DNA from: Acidobacteriota bacterium
GTDB taxonomy: Bacteria > Acidobacteriota > Vicinamibacteria > Vicinamibacterales > UBA8438
Length of the DNA stretch: 5,283 nt
Reading direction: 5' to 3'
NCBI GenBank assembly: GCA_011523485.1
Contig: WTGR01000822.1
Span: forward strand, 1 to 5,283
Part shown: positions 1 through 5,102 of the stretch, piece by piece
Layout of the letters: each line of letters opens with the position of its first letter
Numbering within the stretch: position 1 is the first letter of the stretch
The notes under the pieces: model-generated
The model's input: the letters and a program-made list of their open reading frames with translations, nothing else
What the model was told of the DNA's origin: nothing
Database searches by the model: none
Made by a program: the position numbers and the translations under genes

Positions 1-485
1 GAGTTGATGCGGGCGGTGCCCTCCGGCGCCGGGATGCAGCCGATCCACTTCATCGTGGGCGCGGCGCCGCCGACGTCGAGCGCAAAGACCTCGATGGCCT
101 CGCGCGCGCCATGACCGACGACGTAGAGGGTATGCACATTGCCGCCGCCCTCCCGCAGGGTCAGTCCGTGCGGCTGGAAGACGTTGTTGGGACCCGGGCA
201 GGCGCCATAGGTGTCGAGGTCGTGCTCCGGCGGCAACGCGCCGGCGGGAAAGATCTCCTGAACGCTGTGATCACGAAGGTCCACCGCGTAGACGGGACCC
301 TCCGAAGCGGAGTATCGCCCGGATGCGATTACCCAGGGGGCGCCCGGAACCCGGTAGAGATCTTCCGGATTGGTCGTGCCGCAGACGAAATTCACATCTC
401 CAGCGGGAACGCAGGTCTGGGCGTCGAGCGCGTGCCCGCCGACCAGACCCAACACCGACGCGAGGAATACGAGAACTCGCAACAC
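1..485 (-). CDS. Secreted paraoxonase/arylesterase-like beta-propeller protein (SMP-30/gluconolactonase superfamily), 3' end missing
   Basis: The first 161 codons are present and the gene runs off the left edge. I read it directly because it starts at GTG and has no stop in the window. The GTG at 485-483 is preceded by GGAGGT (496-491) with a 5-nt gap; a TTG one codon later is an alternative. Residues 1-22 form a Sec signal peptide (LRVLVFLASVLGLVGG core), with likely cleavage after ALDA before Gln23. The mature part resembles PON1-type calcium-dependent lactonases. A PEDL segment (Glu41-Asp42) sits where PON1 has calcium ligands Glu53-Asp54. QPHGL (His106) and VVGHG (His125) are 19 residues apart, the same spacing as PON1 His115 and His134. 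IEVFALD follows, as in the PON blade. Cysteines lie at 25, 35, 96 and 150. By inference it is a periplasmic or secreted lactonase/arylesterase; the substrate is unknown. The superfamily is fairly secure, the enzymatic class less so. Confidence 0.8.
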   Translation of the reverse strand, partial: MLRVLVFLASVLGLVGGHALDAQTCVPAGDVNFVCGTTNPEDLYRVPGAPWVIASGRYSASEGPVYAVDLRDHSVQEIFPAGALPPEHDLDTYGACPGPNNVFQPHGLTLREGGGNVHTLYVVGHGAREAIEVFALDVGGAAPTMKWIGCIPAPEGTARIN

Positions 486-516
486 GGCACACCTCCAACC
501 TTTCGTGACGCCCCGA

Positions 517-525
517 AGTATACCA
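517..525 (-). promoter_or_regulatory. Candidate extended -10 promoter for the paraoxonase-like gene
   Basis: On the minus strand the sequence reads TGG then TATACT, which is a TGn extended -10 followed by a 5-of-6 match to TATAAT. No good -35 hexamer lies 16-18 bp upstream, which extended -10 promoters tolerate. Transcription would begin near 510 and give a leader of about 25 nt that contains the ribosome binding site at 496-491. It stands out because the surrounding sequence is very GC-rich. This is inference from sequence only, and it implies the gene can be transcribed independently of the desaturase upstream. Confidence 0.4.
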
Positions 526-613
526 GCGCGCACCGGCTCGCTGACCCGCTGGCCCGCCGGCCGGCAACCACCCCGAGTCGTCGGCGGGATGGGCCGTTCC
601 GAGCCCGATCCGG

Positions 614-1519
614 TCAGCGTGCGCCTTCGCGGATCACGTCGGCCGACGGCCCCCGCACGTCCCAGACCACGCTGAGCCACGACAGCAGCACGACGCCGTA
701 GTGGGTGAAGTCCACCTCCCACCAGTAGAACCCCTGGCGCTCGGAGGCCGGGTAGCGGTGGTGGTTGTTGTGCCAGCCCTCGCCGGCCGTCACCAGAGCG
801 AGCCAGAAGCTGTTGCGGCTGGCGTCGTTCGTCTCGTAGCGGCGGCTGCCGAGGCAATGGCCGATCGAGTTGACGGCGAAGGTGACGTGGTAGAGCAGCG
901 TGGTGCTGCAGAACAGCGCCACCACCACGAGCTGCCCTCCGCTCACGCCCAGCCCCGGGTGGACGGCGCCGAGCCAGTGACCGAGTCCGAAGAGCGCGAC
1001 GCCCAGGGTCACCGGGGCGACGTAGTGGTGCTCGTCGAGCCAGCGCAACTCCGGGAACTTCGCGAAGTCGCGGATCCACTCGATCCGCGTCCGATCGTTG
1101 CCGGCGGCCATGATCCAGCCGGCGTGCGCCCACAGGATCCCCTTGACGCCGGGCGGATGGACGTCCTGCGCCGTGTCGGAGTGCCGGTGGTGCCAGCGGT
1201 GGTGCCCGCCCCACCAGAGCGGCCCGCGTTGCGCGGCCGAGGCGCCGAGCCACGCCAGCACGAACTGGAACGCGCGGCTCGTCTTGAACGCCCGGTGGCA
1301 GAAGTAGCGGTGGTAGCCGGCGGTCAACCCGAACATCCTTGCGAACAGCGTCACCAGGCCGATGGCGACGGCCGTGCCGGAGACGCCGGTCCAGAGCACC
1401 AGCAGGCAGGCGAGCTGGATGGCGAGGAACGGCACGTTCCTGAGCCACTGGATCCGCTCGGGATCGAACGCTTCGGCGGCGACAGGTCCGACGGTCCGGG
1501 TCACGCTTGCATCCGACAC
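614..1519 (-). CDS. Acyl-CoA (delta-9 type) fatty acid desaturase, integral membrane di-iron enzyme
   Basis: The 301-residue product has the full histidine signature of the stearoyl-CoA/OLE1/DesC desaturase family: HRYFCH (His70-His75) after GLTAGY, HHRWHHRH (His107, His110, His111), and GWHNNHH (His250, His253, His254). NSIGH (Asn217, His221) matches the extra metal-ligand segment of mouse SCD1. A conserved DVHPP follows box II, as DPH does in SCD1. Hydrophobic stretches at about 31-61, 83-98, 166-185, 195-217 and 274-286 fit the usual four-helix membrane fold. The family inserts a cis double bond into saturated acyl chains at the cytoplasmic membrane, using O2 and an electron donor, which is not encoded here. 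I chose GTG at 1519 because GGGAG lies 9 nt upstream; an in-frame GTG at 1555 would add 12 residues but has no visible binding site. The gene appears complete, with all ligands intact. The exact substrate (acyl-CoA or acyl lipid) and regiospecificity are not determined. Confidence 0.92.
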   Translation of the reverse strand: MSDASVTRTVGPVAAEAFDPERIQWLRNVPFLAIQLACLLVLWTGVSGTAVAIGLVTLFARMFGLTAGYHRYFCHRAFKTSRAFQFVLAWLGASAAQRGPLWWGGHHRWHHRHSDTAQDVHPPGVKGILWAHAGWIMAAGNDRTRIEWIRDFAKFPELRWLDEHHYVAPVTLGVALFGLGHWLGAVHPGLGVSGGQLVVVALFCSTTLLYHVTFAVNSIGHCLGSRRYETNDASRNSFWLALVTAGEGWHNNHHRYPASERQGFYWWEVDFTHYGVVLLSWLSVVWDVRGPSADVIREGAR

Positions 1520-1528
1520 GTGGGCACT

Positions 1529-1533
1529 CTCCC
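1529..1533 (-). promoter_or_regulatory. Ribosome binding site that sets the desaturase start
   Basis: GGGAG on the minus strand, within AAGGGAGAG, ends 9 nt before the GTG at 1519-1517. The longer in-frame candidate starting at 1555 has only a GC-rich stretch without a purine run in front of it. The site therefore favours the 301-residue protein over the 313-residue reading. Confidence 0.55.
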
Positions 1534-1564
1534 TTCGCGCGCTTGCGGAGCGCACAAGCGCCGG

Positions 1565-1570
1565 ATTTTA
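1565..1570 (-). promoter_or_regulatory. Candidate -10 element for the desaturase gene
   Basis: TAAAAT on the minus strand is a 5-of-6 match to TATAAT and lies in one of the few AT-rich runs in the window. Transcription would start near 1558 and give a leader of about 40 nt carrying the GGGAG at 1533-1529, consistent with the start at 1519. No convincing -35 hexamer is found 16-18 bp upstream (GTTCGG or a near neighbour). Low to moderate confidence. Confidence 0.3.
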
Positions 1571-1594
1571 TCGCATCCATCACCCCGCCGAACC

Positions 1595-1624
1595 GGCTCG
1601 CGCCGACTCGCACGGGCTCGCGCC
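1595..1624. repeat. Pair of 10-bp direct repeats in the divergent spacer, possible operator half-sites
   Basis: GGCTCGCGCC occurs at 1595-1604 and again at 1615-1624, so the starts are exactly 20 bp apart, about two helical turns. The pair lies between the candidate desaturase -10 (1565-1570) and the start of the small exported protein (1672), where a regulator of the efflux block would be expected. Response regulators of the OmpR/CusR class often bind direct repeats on one helix face, but this sequence is not the known E. coli CusR box. In such GC-rich DNA the repeat may be chance. Confidence 0.25.
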
Positions 1625-1661
1625 CGCTTGCGGGGCGACCCGCGCCCTCCTCGGTTGAGTC

Positions 1662-1667
1662 GAAGGA
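1662..1667 (+). promoter_or_regulatory. Ribosome binding site for the small exported protein
   Basis: GAAGGA ends 4 nt before the ATG at 1672. The same context, CGAAGGACGC followed by one base and ATG, occurs before the adaptor start at 3550. That repetition supports 1672 over the in-frame ATG at 1690, which has no purine-rich run in front of it. Confidence 0.5.
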
Positions 1668-1671
1668 CGCA

Positions 1672-2040
1672 ATGTGCGACGATGGTGCCATGCTGCGAAC
1701 CGGACGCCGACAGGTAGTTGCCGCCGTCGGCTGCGCCCTGCTGGCGGCCATCGTCCTGTGCCCGCTGATGGCGACCGCGGCGGCCGCACCCGCCGCATCG
1801 AGTTGCCACGATCGGCCTGGCGATCATCACGGCGACACCTCTGCCGCGTTTACCTGCTGCGCCACGGTCGTCGTCAAGCCGTCCGTGCAGGCGGCCCCTG
1901 AAGCCGACGCGGCCCTGCCGCCCGCTCTCGAAGGCGAGCGACACGCGGCGTCGTACACGGCGGGGTGGCGCGCCGACCATCCGCGACCCCAAACCGCATC
2001 GCTGCCGCTGTTCCTGCGGCACGCCTCGCTGCTGCTCTGA
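1672..2040 (+). CDS. Small exported Cys/His-containing protein at the head of the efflux gene block, unknown family
   Basis: The product is 122 residues and I do not recognise its family with certainty. After a short n-region with two arginines (Arg12-Arg13), residues 15-39 are a hydrophobic signal segment (VVAAVGCALLAAIVL, then an Ala-rich stretch), with likely cleavage in the alanine run before about residue 40. The mature part opens with a possible metal-binding cluster: Cys45-His46, His52-His53 and Cys62-Cys63. A Pro/Ala-rich middle follows, then a hydrophobic C-terminus ending in LFLRHASLLL. An alternative ATG at 1690 would shorten it by 6 residues and leave the signal segment intact. 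It lies 166 nt upstream of the outer-membrane factor on the same strand, so a periplasmic role in metal handling or sensing is reasonable. That role is inferred from position and composition only. It lacks the Met-rich beta-barrel sequence expected of CusF. Sharing a strand with the pump genes and a signal-peptide architecture make it a likely real gene. Confidence 0.6.
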   Translation: MCDDGAMLRTGRRQVVAAVGCALLAAIVLCPLMATAAAAPAASSCHDRPGDHHGDTSAAFTCCATVVVKPSVQAAPEADAALPPALEGERHAASYTAGWRADHPRPQTASLPLFLRHASLLL

Positions 2041-2080
2041 TCGTCCGTCTCCGTCACGCCCGCCGTCCTTCCGCCCGAGC

Positions 2081-2153
2081 GCGCCGGTTCGGCGCACGTC
2101 CGCGTGCCGCCGCGACCCCGTTCCCGCACACCGGAACGGTCGTGGGGACCACG
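2081..2153 (+). promoter_or_regulatory. Cluster of three short perfect inverted repeats between the small protein gene and the outer-membrane factor gene
   Basis: Three dyads occur in 73 bases of a 166-nt spacer. The first is GCGCCG/CGGCGC (2081-2086 and 2090-2095, 3-nt loop). The second is CCGTTCC/GGAACGG (2118-2124 and 2133-2139, 8-nt spacer), extendable through GACC/GGTC with a 2-nt bulge. The third is CGTGG/CCACG (2141-2145 and 2149-2153, 3-nt loop). None is followed by a T run, so they are not ordinary intrinsic terminators. They could be mRNA stem-loops affecting downstream expression or stability, or, for the middle one, a protein-binding dyad. GC-rich DNA yields short hairpins by chance, so confidence is low. 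Confidence 0.25.
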
Positions 2154-2206
2154 CCCGGCGGACAACCGATGCCGCCTCGAACACGAGGAAACCCGGGGAC
2201 GATCAC

Positions 2207-3553
2207 ATGCACGCATCTCTTGCGCGGCGCCGCACCGCCCGTCTCGCGGCCGCCCTCGCCGGCGCAGGCCTGGTCTCGACGCTCGCCGCCGCCCAGCCGG
2301 CACCGCCGGATAACACGCTCGACTTCTACGCCGTCGCGCCGGATCTGCGCCACTACGTGACCGCGGCGGTGGAACGCAACCCGACGCTCCTCGAGGCGCA
2401 CGCGCGCTACGAGGCCGCCCGGCAGCAGGTGCCGCAGGTAACCGCCCTGCCCGACCCCGTGATCAACTTCACCCAGGCCCTGCGCAGCGTGGAGACCCGC
2501 GTCGGCCCGCAGCTCAACAGCGTCACGCTGACCCAGGCCTTTCCGTGGTTCGGCACCCTGGAGCTGCGGGGCCGGGTCGCCGTGCTGGAGGCGACGGCCC
2601 TGCTTCACCACTACGAAGCGAAACGCCGGGACGTCGTCGCGCGGGTCAAGGAGGCCTACTACGACCTGGGCTACGTCGACGCCGCGCTCGGTCTCGCCCG
2701 CGAGGAGCAGTCGCTGCTCGAGCACTACGAGACGCTGGCCAGCGCCCGCTACGCCACCGGCCAGGGCCTGCAGCAGGCCGTGATCCGGCTGCAGGCGGAG
2801 ATCAGCCTCGTCGTCGACCGGCGATACGCCCTCGAGCGGCAGCGCGCTGCTCTCACGGCACACCTCAACACGCTGCTCGACCGCCGCGCCGAGGAGCCGG
2901 TTCCCATCGTGCCTCCCCCGACCCGACCCCTTGTCGAGGTCGACCGGGAGCAGCTCTACCGCCTGGGAGAGCGGCACCGCCACGAGCTGCGGGCGGCGAC
3001 CGCGCGCATCGAGGGCAGCGAGCAGGCCATCGAGCTGGCGGAGAAGCATGCCCGGCCGGGCTTCACCGCCAGCGTGGGCGTGACCAACGTCGGCCGCCGC
3101 GACGATCCCGCCGGCCTGCCGCTGCCGCCGGACAACGGCAGGAACGCCGTCACCATCTCCGTGGGGGCATCGCTGCCGCTCTGGAGCGCCCGCTACCGGG
3201 CCGCCGTCGAGCAGGCGAACGACGAGCTCCGGGCGTACACCCGGCAGCGGGCGGCGGCGCGCAACGCCATGGAGATGGAGGTCCAGGAGGCGGTCGTCCG
3301 GCTGGAGACCCTGGACCGGCAGATCGACCTGCTCGACACCGTGCTGATCCCGCAGACCGAGGAGGCGCTGCGCGCCACCGAGACCGCGTACGAGACGGGT
3401 CAGCTCGGCGTCCTCGAGCTGCTCGACAGCGAGCGCACGCTGATCGACGTCCGCTCGTTGCGCGCACGCCATCTCTCCGACCTCCTCATCGCGCTCACCG
3501 CCCTCGAACGCGCGATCGGCACGCGGGTGCCCGACATCCGAAGGACGCCATGA
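2207..3553 (+). CDS. cusC: TolC-family outer-membrane factor of a Cus-type metal efflux system
   Basis: The 448-residue protein has the length and layout of the outer-membrane factor family, which trimerises into the channel that carries substrate from periplasm to exterior. Residues 1-29 are a signal peptide with an Arg-rich start (ARRRTAR) and probable cleavage at AAA before Gln30. The first OEP repeat spans about 50-225 with ERNPTLLEA, LPDP and LTQAFPWFG (108-116), then SARYATGQGLQQ (178-189). The second spans about 250-440 with SARYRAAVEQAN and AYETGQLGVLELLDSERTL (394-412). The paired YATGQ/YETGQ segments are the usual mark of the internal duplication. There are no cysteines, so unlike E. 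coli CusC it cannot be lipid-anchored. GGGGA at 2195-2199 sits 7 nt before the ATG. Its last four bases overlap the adaptor gene, giving translational coupling. The family is certain; the Cus assignment comes from the neighbours. Confidence 0.92.
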   Translation: MHASLARRRTARLAAALAGAGLVSTLAAAQPAPPDNTLDFYAVAPDLRHYVTAAVERNPTLLEAHARYEAARQQVPQVTALPDPVINFTQALRSVETRVGPQLNSVTLTQAFPWFGTLELRGRVAVLEATALLHHYEAKRRDVVARVKEAYYDLGYVDAALGLAREEQSLLEHYETLASARYATGQGLQQAVIRLQAEISLVVDRRYALERQRAALTAHLNTLLDRRAEEPVPIVPPPTRPLVEVDREQLYRLGERHRHELRAATARIEGSEQAIELAEKHARPGFTASVGVTNVGRRDDPAGLPLPPDNGRNAVTISVGASLPLWSARYRAAVEQANDELRAYTRQRAAARNAMEMEVQEAVVRLETLDRQIDLLDTVLIPQTEEALRATETAYETGQLGVLELLDSERTLIDVRSLRARHLSDLLIALTALERAIGTRVPDIRRTP

Positions 3554-5082
3554 AGCAAGGGATCGTGATCGGCGTCGTCAGCTTCGGACTGGGCATTGCC
3601 GCCACGATGCTGGCGACGGTCGGCCCCGCGGGCCGGGAATGGTCGACCCGCGTGTTCTCCTCTCTCCATCAAGCGCCGGCGCCCTCACGCGCGGCGCCGG
3701 CCGAGACGCCGGTTGAAGGCGACGAACGGGAGATTCTGTACTGGCGCGCGCCGATGGACCCCACCTTCACCTCGGACCGGCCGGGCAGGTCCCCGATGGG
3801 CATGGACCTGGTGCCCGTGTACGCGAGCGACGCCGGGAGCCTGCCGCCGGGCACGGTACGGATCGACCCCGGCTTCGTGCAGAGCATAGGCGTGCGCACC
3901 GAGCCGATCGCCCGGCGCAACGTCGCGCAGACGATCCGCACGGTCGGCACCCTCGCCCACAACGACCGCCAGATCGCCTGGGTCAACACGAAGTACGACG
4001 GCTGGATCGAGAACGTGGCGGTGAACTACCTCGGCGAGACGGTCGAGGAGGGACAGGTGCTCTTCGACATCTACAGCCCGCAGCTCGTCACCACCCAGAT
4101 GGAGTACCTGCAGGCGGTCGACTACGCGGCGCGGCTGGAGACGTCCGAGTACCCCGCGATCGCCGAGCGGGCGCGCTCCCTCGTCGCCTCGACCCGCGCG
4201 CGGCTCAACTACTGGGACATCACCGACGAGCAGATCGCCACGCTCGAGCGCGAGCGGACCCCGCGCCGCACGCTGTCGGTCCTCTCCCCGGTCACCGGCG
4301 TCGTCGTCGAGAAGCTGGACCAGGCGCTCGACGGGATGCACGTGCGGGCCGGCATGAACCTCTACAAGATGGCCGACCTGACCACCATCTGGGTCGACGT
4401 CGAGGTCTTCGAGCACCAGGTCGAGGCGATGCGCGTCGGGCAGCGGGCGCGCGTCGAGCTGCCCTACCTGCCCGGACGCCCCTACACGGGATTCGTCCGC
4501 TACCTGTATCCGCACTTCGATGAACGGACGCGCACGATGACCGTCTCCATCGAGCTGGAGAACCCCGACCTGACGCTGCGCGCCGGCATGTACGCCAACG
4601 TGACCTTCGACGTGCCGGTGGCGCGCGACGCCCTGACGGTGCCGGAAGAGGCGGTGATCCGCGGCGGCACGCGCGATCTGGTGGTCCTCGAGCGATCACC
4701 CGGCACGTTCCAGGTCGTCCCCGTCACCCTCGGCCGCTACGGCGCCGGGGTGTGGGAGGTGCTCGAGGGCGTCGAGGACGGGGACACCATCGTCGTGTCG
4801 GCGCAGTTCCTCATCGACTCCGAGAGCAACCTGACGGCCGCGATCCGCACGCTCGACTCGGGCCTGGACGTGCCGGGCATGCCGGTGATGCCGGCCGGCG
4901 GCCGGGCCGCGTCGCACATGCCCACGGAGCACAGGCACGGCGAGGAGCACCTGGCGAAGCCCACCGGCGAGCAGGCGACGCCGGACATGCCCGCGGAGCA
5001 CCTTCATGGCGCGGAGCAAGTGTCGTCGCCTCCCGGCAGAGCGGGCGACATGCCCACGATGCCGGCCGGCCACCGGCACTGA
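3550..5082 (+). CDS. cusB: CusB-type periplasmic adaptor of a Cu(I)/Ag(I) RND efflux system, with a Met/His-rich C-terminal tail
   Basis: The 510-residue adaptor links the RND pump to the outer-membrane channel and, in CusB, delivers Cu(I)/Ag(I). Residues 4-24 are a hydrophobic membrane anchor or signal. A heavy-metal-binding segment spans about 62-92: LYWRAPMDP, then DRPGRSPMGMDLVPVY. Met69, Met83 and Met85 correspond to E. coli CusB Met49, Met64 and Met66. Next come the first lipoyl half (about 145-180, YDGWIENVAVNYLGETVEEG), the alpha-hairpin (about 180-235), the second lipoyl half (about 240-275, SPVTGVVVEKLDQALDGMHV), then beta-barrel and membrane-proximal domains to about 430. Residues 443-510 form a repetitive tail with 6 Met and 8 His. 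The protein has no cysteine. I chose ATG 3550 because AAGGA lies 4 nt upstream, it overlaps the previous stop as ATGA, and family homology begins here. The frame stays open far upstream to 2545, but that part is the shadow of the outer-membrane factor gene. The CusA gene follows after 20 nt. Confidence 0.93.
   Translation: MKQGIVIGVVSFGLGIAATMLATVGPAGREWSTRVFSSLHQAPAPSRAAPAETPVEGDEREILYWRAPMDPTFTSDRPGRSPMGMDLVPVYASDAGSLPPGTVRIDPGFVQSIGVRTEPIARRNVAQTIRTVGTLAHNDRQIAWVNTKYDGWIENVAVNYLGETVEEGQVLFDIYSPQLVTTQMEYLQAVDYAARLETSEYPAIAERARSLVASTRARLNYWDITDEQIATLERERTPRRTLSVLSPVTGVVVEKLDQALDGMHVRAGMNLYKMADLTTIWVDVEVFEHQVEAMRVGQRARVELPYLPGRPYTGFVRYLYPHFDERTRTMTVSIELENPDLTLRAGMYANVTFDVPVARDALTVPEEAVIRGGTRDLVVLERSPGTFQVVPVTLGRYGAGVWEVLEGVEDGDTIVVSAQFLIDSESNLTAAIRTLDSGLDVPGMPVMPAGGRAASHMPTEHRHGEEHLAKPTGEQATPDMPAEHLHGAEQVSSPPGRAGDMPTMPAGHRH
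4876..5079 (+). repeat. Degenerate repeats encoding the Met/His tail of the adaptor
   Basis: This segment encodes adaptor residues 443-510. Two core units, HMPTEHRHGEEH (4915-4950) and DMPAEHLHGAEQ (4984-5019), match at 28 of 36 bases by my alignment and are separated by diverged Pro/Gly linkers. A third partial unit begins at 5047 (DMPTMPAGHRH). That last unit also echoes the first tail segment, GMPVMPAGGR (4876-4905): 12 bases are identical, at 4888-4899 and 5059-5070. The pattern suggests growth by internal duplication followed by drift. The encoded peptide is Pro/Gly-rich and probably unstructured, with Met and His placed as soft-metal ligands. Confidence 0.7.
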
Positions 5083-5102
5083 CGTCGAGCGGGAGAAGAA
5101 CG

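Noticed and set aside
541..613. A possible terminator between the desaturase and the paraoxonase-like gene
   Set aside because: GC-rich palindromic bits such as GCCGGCCGGC are present, but there is no clean stem-loop followed by a T run on the minus strand.
111..701. A 196-codon plus-strand open frame at the left edge
   Set aside because: It opposes the paraoxonase-like gene and then the desaturase 3' end; the translation is low-complexity Arg/Pro/Ser with no family features.
1621..1637. A CGCCC/GGGCG hairpin with a 7-nt loop in the divergent spacer
   Set aside because: A 5-bp GC stem is expected by chance at this base composition, and no T tract or conserved position supports a role.
701..1717. 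A 338-codon plus-strand open frame opposite the desaturase gene
   Set aside because: The minus strand has all desaturase histidine boxes. The plus-strand translation is Val/Ala/Glu/Arg-rich with no motif, as expected of a shadow frame.
2112..2143. A MerR/CueR-type promoter operator around the CCGTTCC/GGAACGG dyad
   Set aside because: The dyad shape is suggestive, but no -10 hexamer lies at the required 19-20 bp spacing from a -35-like sequence, so I kept it only as an unexplained dyad.
2054..3472. A 472-codon minus-strand open frame opposite the outer-membrane factor gene
   Set aside because: It is the antisense shadow of a GC-rich gene; its translation shows no recognisable domain, and the plus strand encodes a clear TolC-family protein.
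3685..4515. A 276-codon minus-strand open frame opposite the adaptor gene
   Set aside because: Antisense shadow of the adaptor, rich in Arg/Asp/Val/Gly without domain signals.
2545..5082. An 845-codon open frame that would make one long protein ending in the adaptor
   Set aside because: The part before 3550 is Arg/Ala/Gly/Pro-rich nonsense overlapping the well-supported outer-membrane factor gene in another frame. CusB homology, an RBS and an ATGA junction all begin at 3550.
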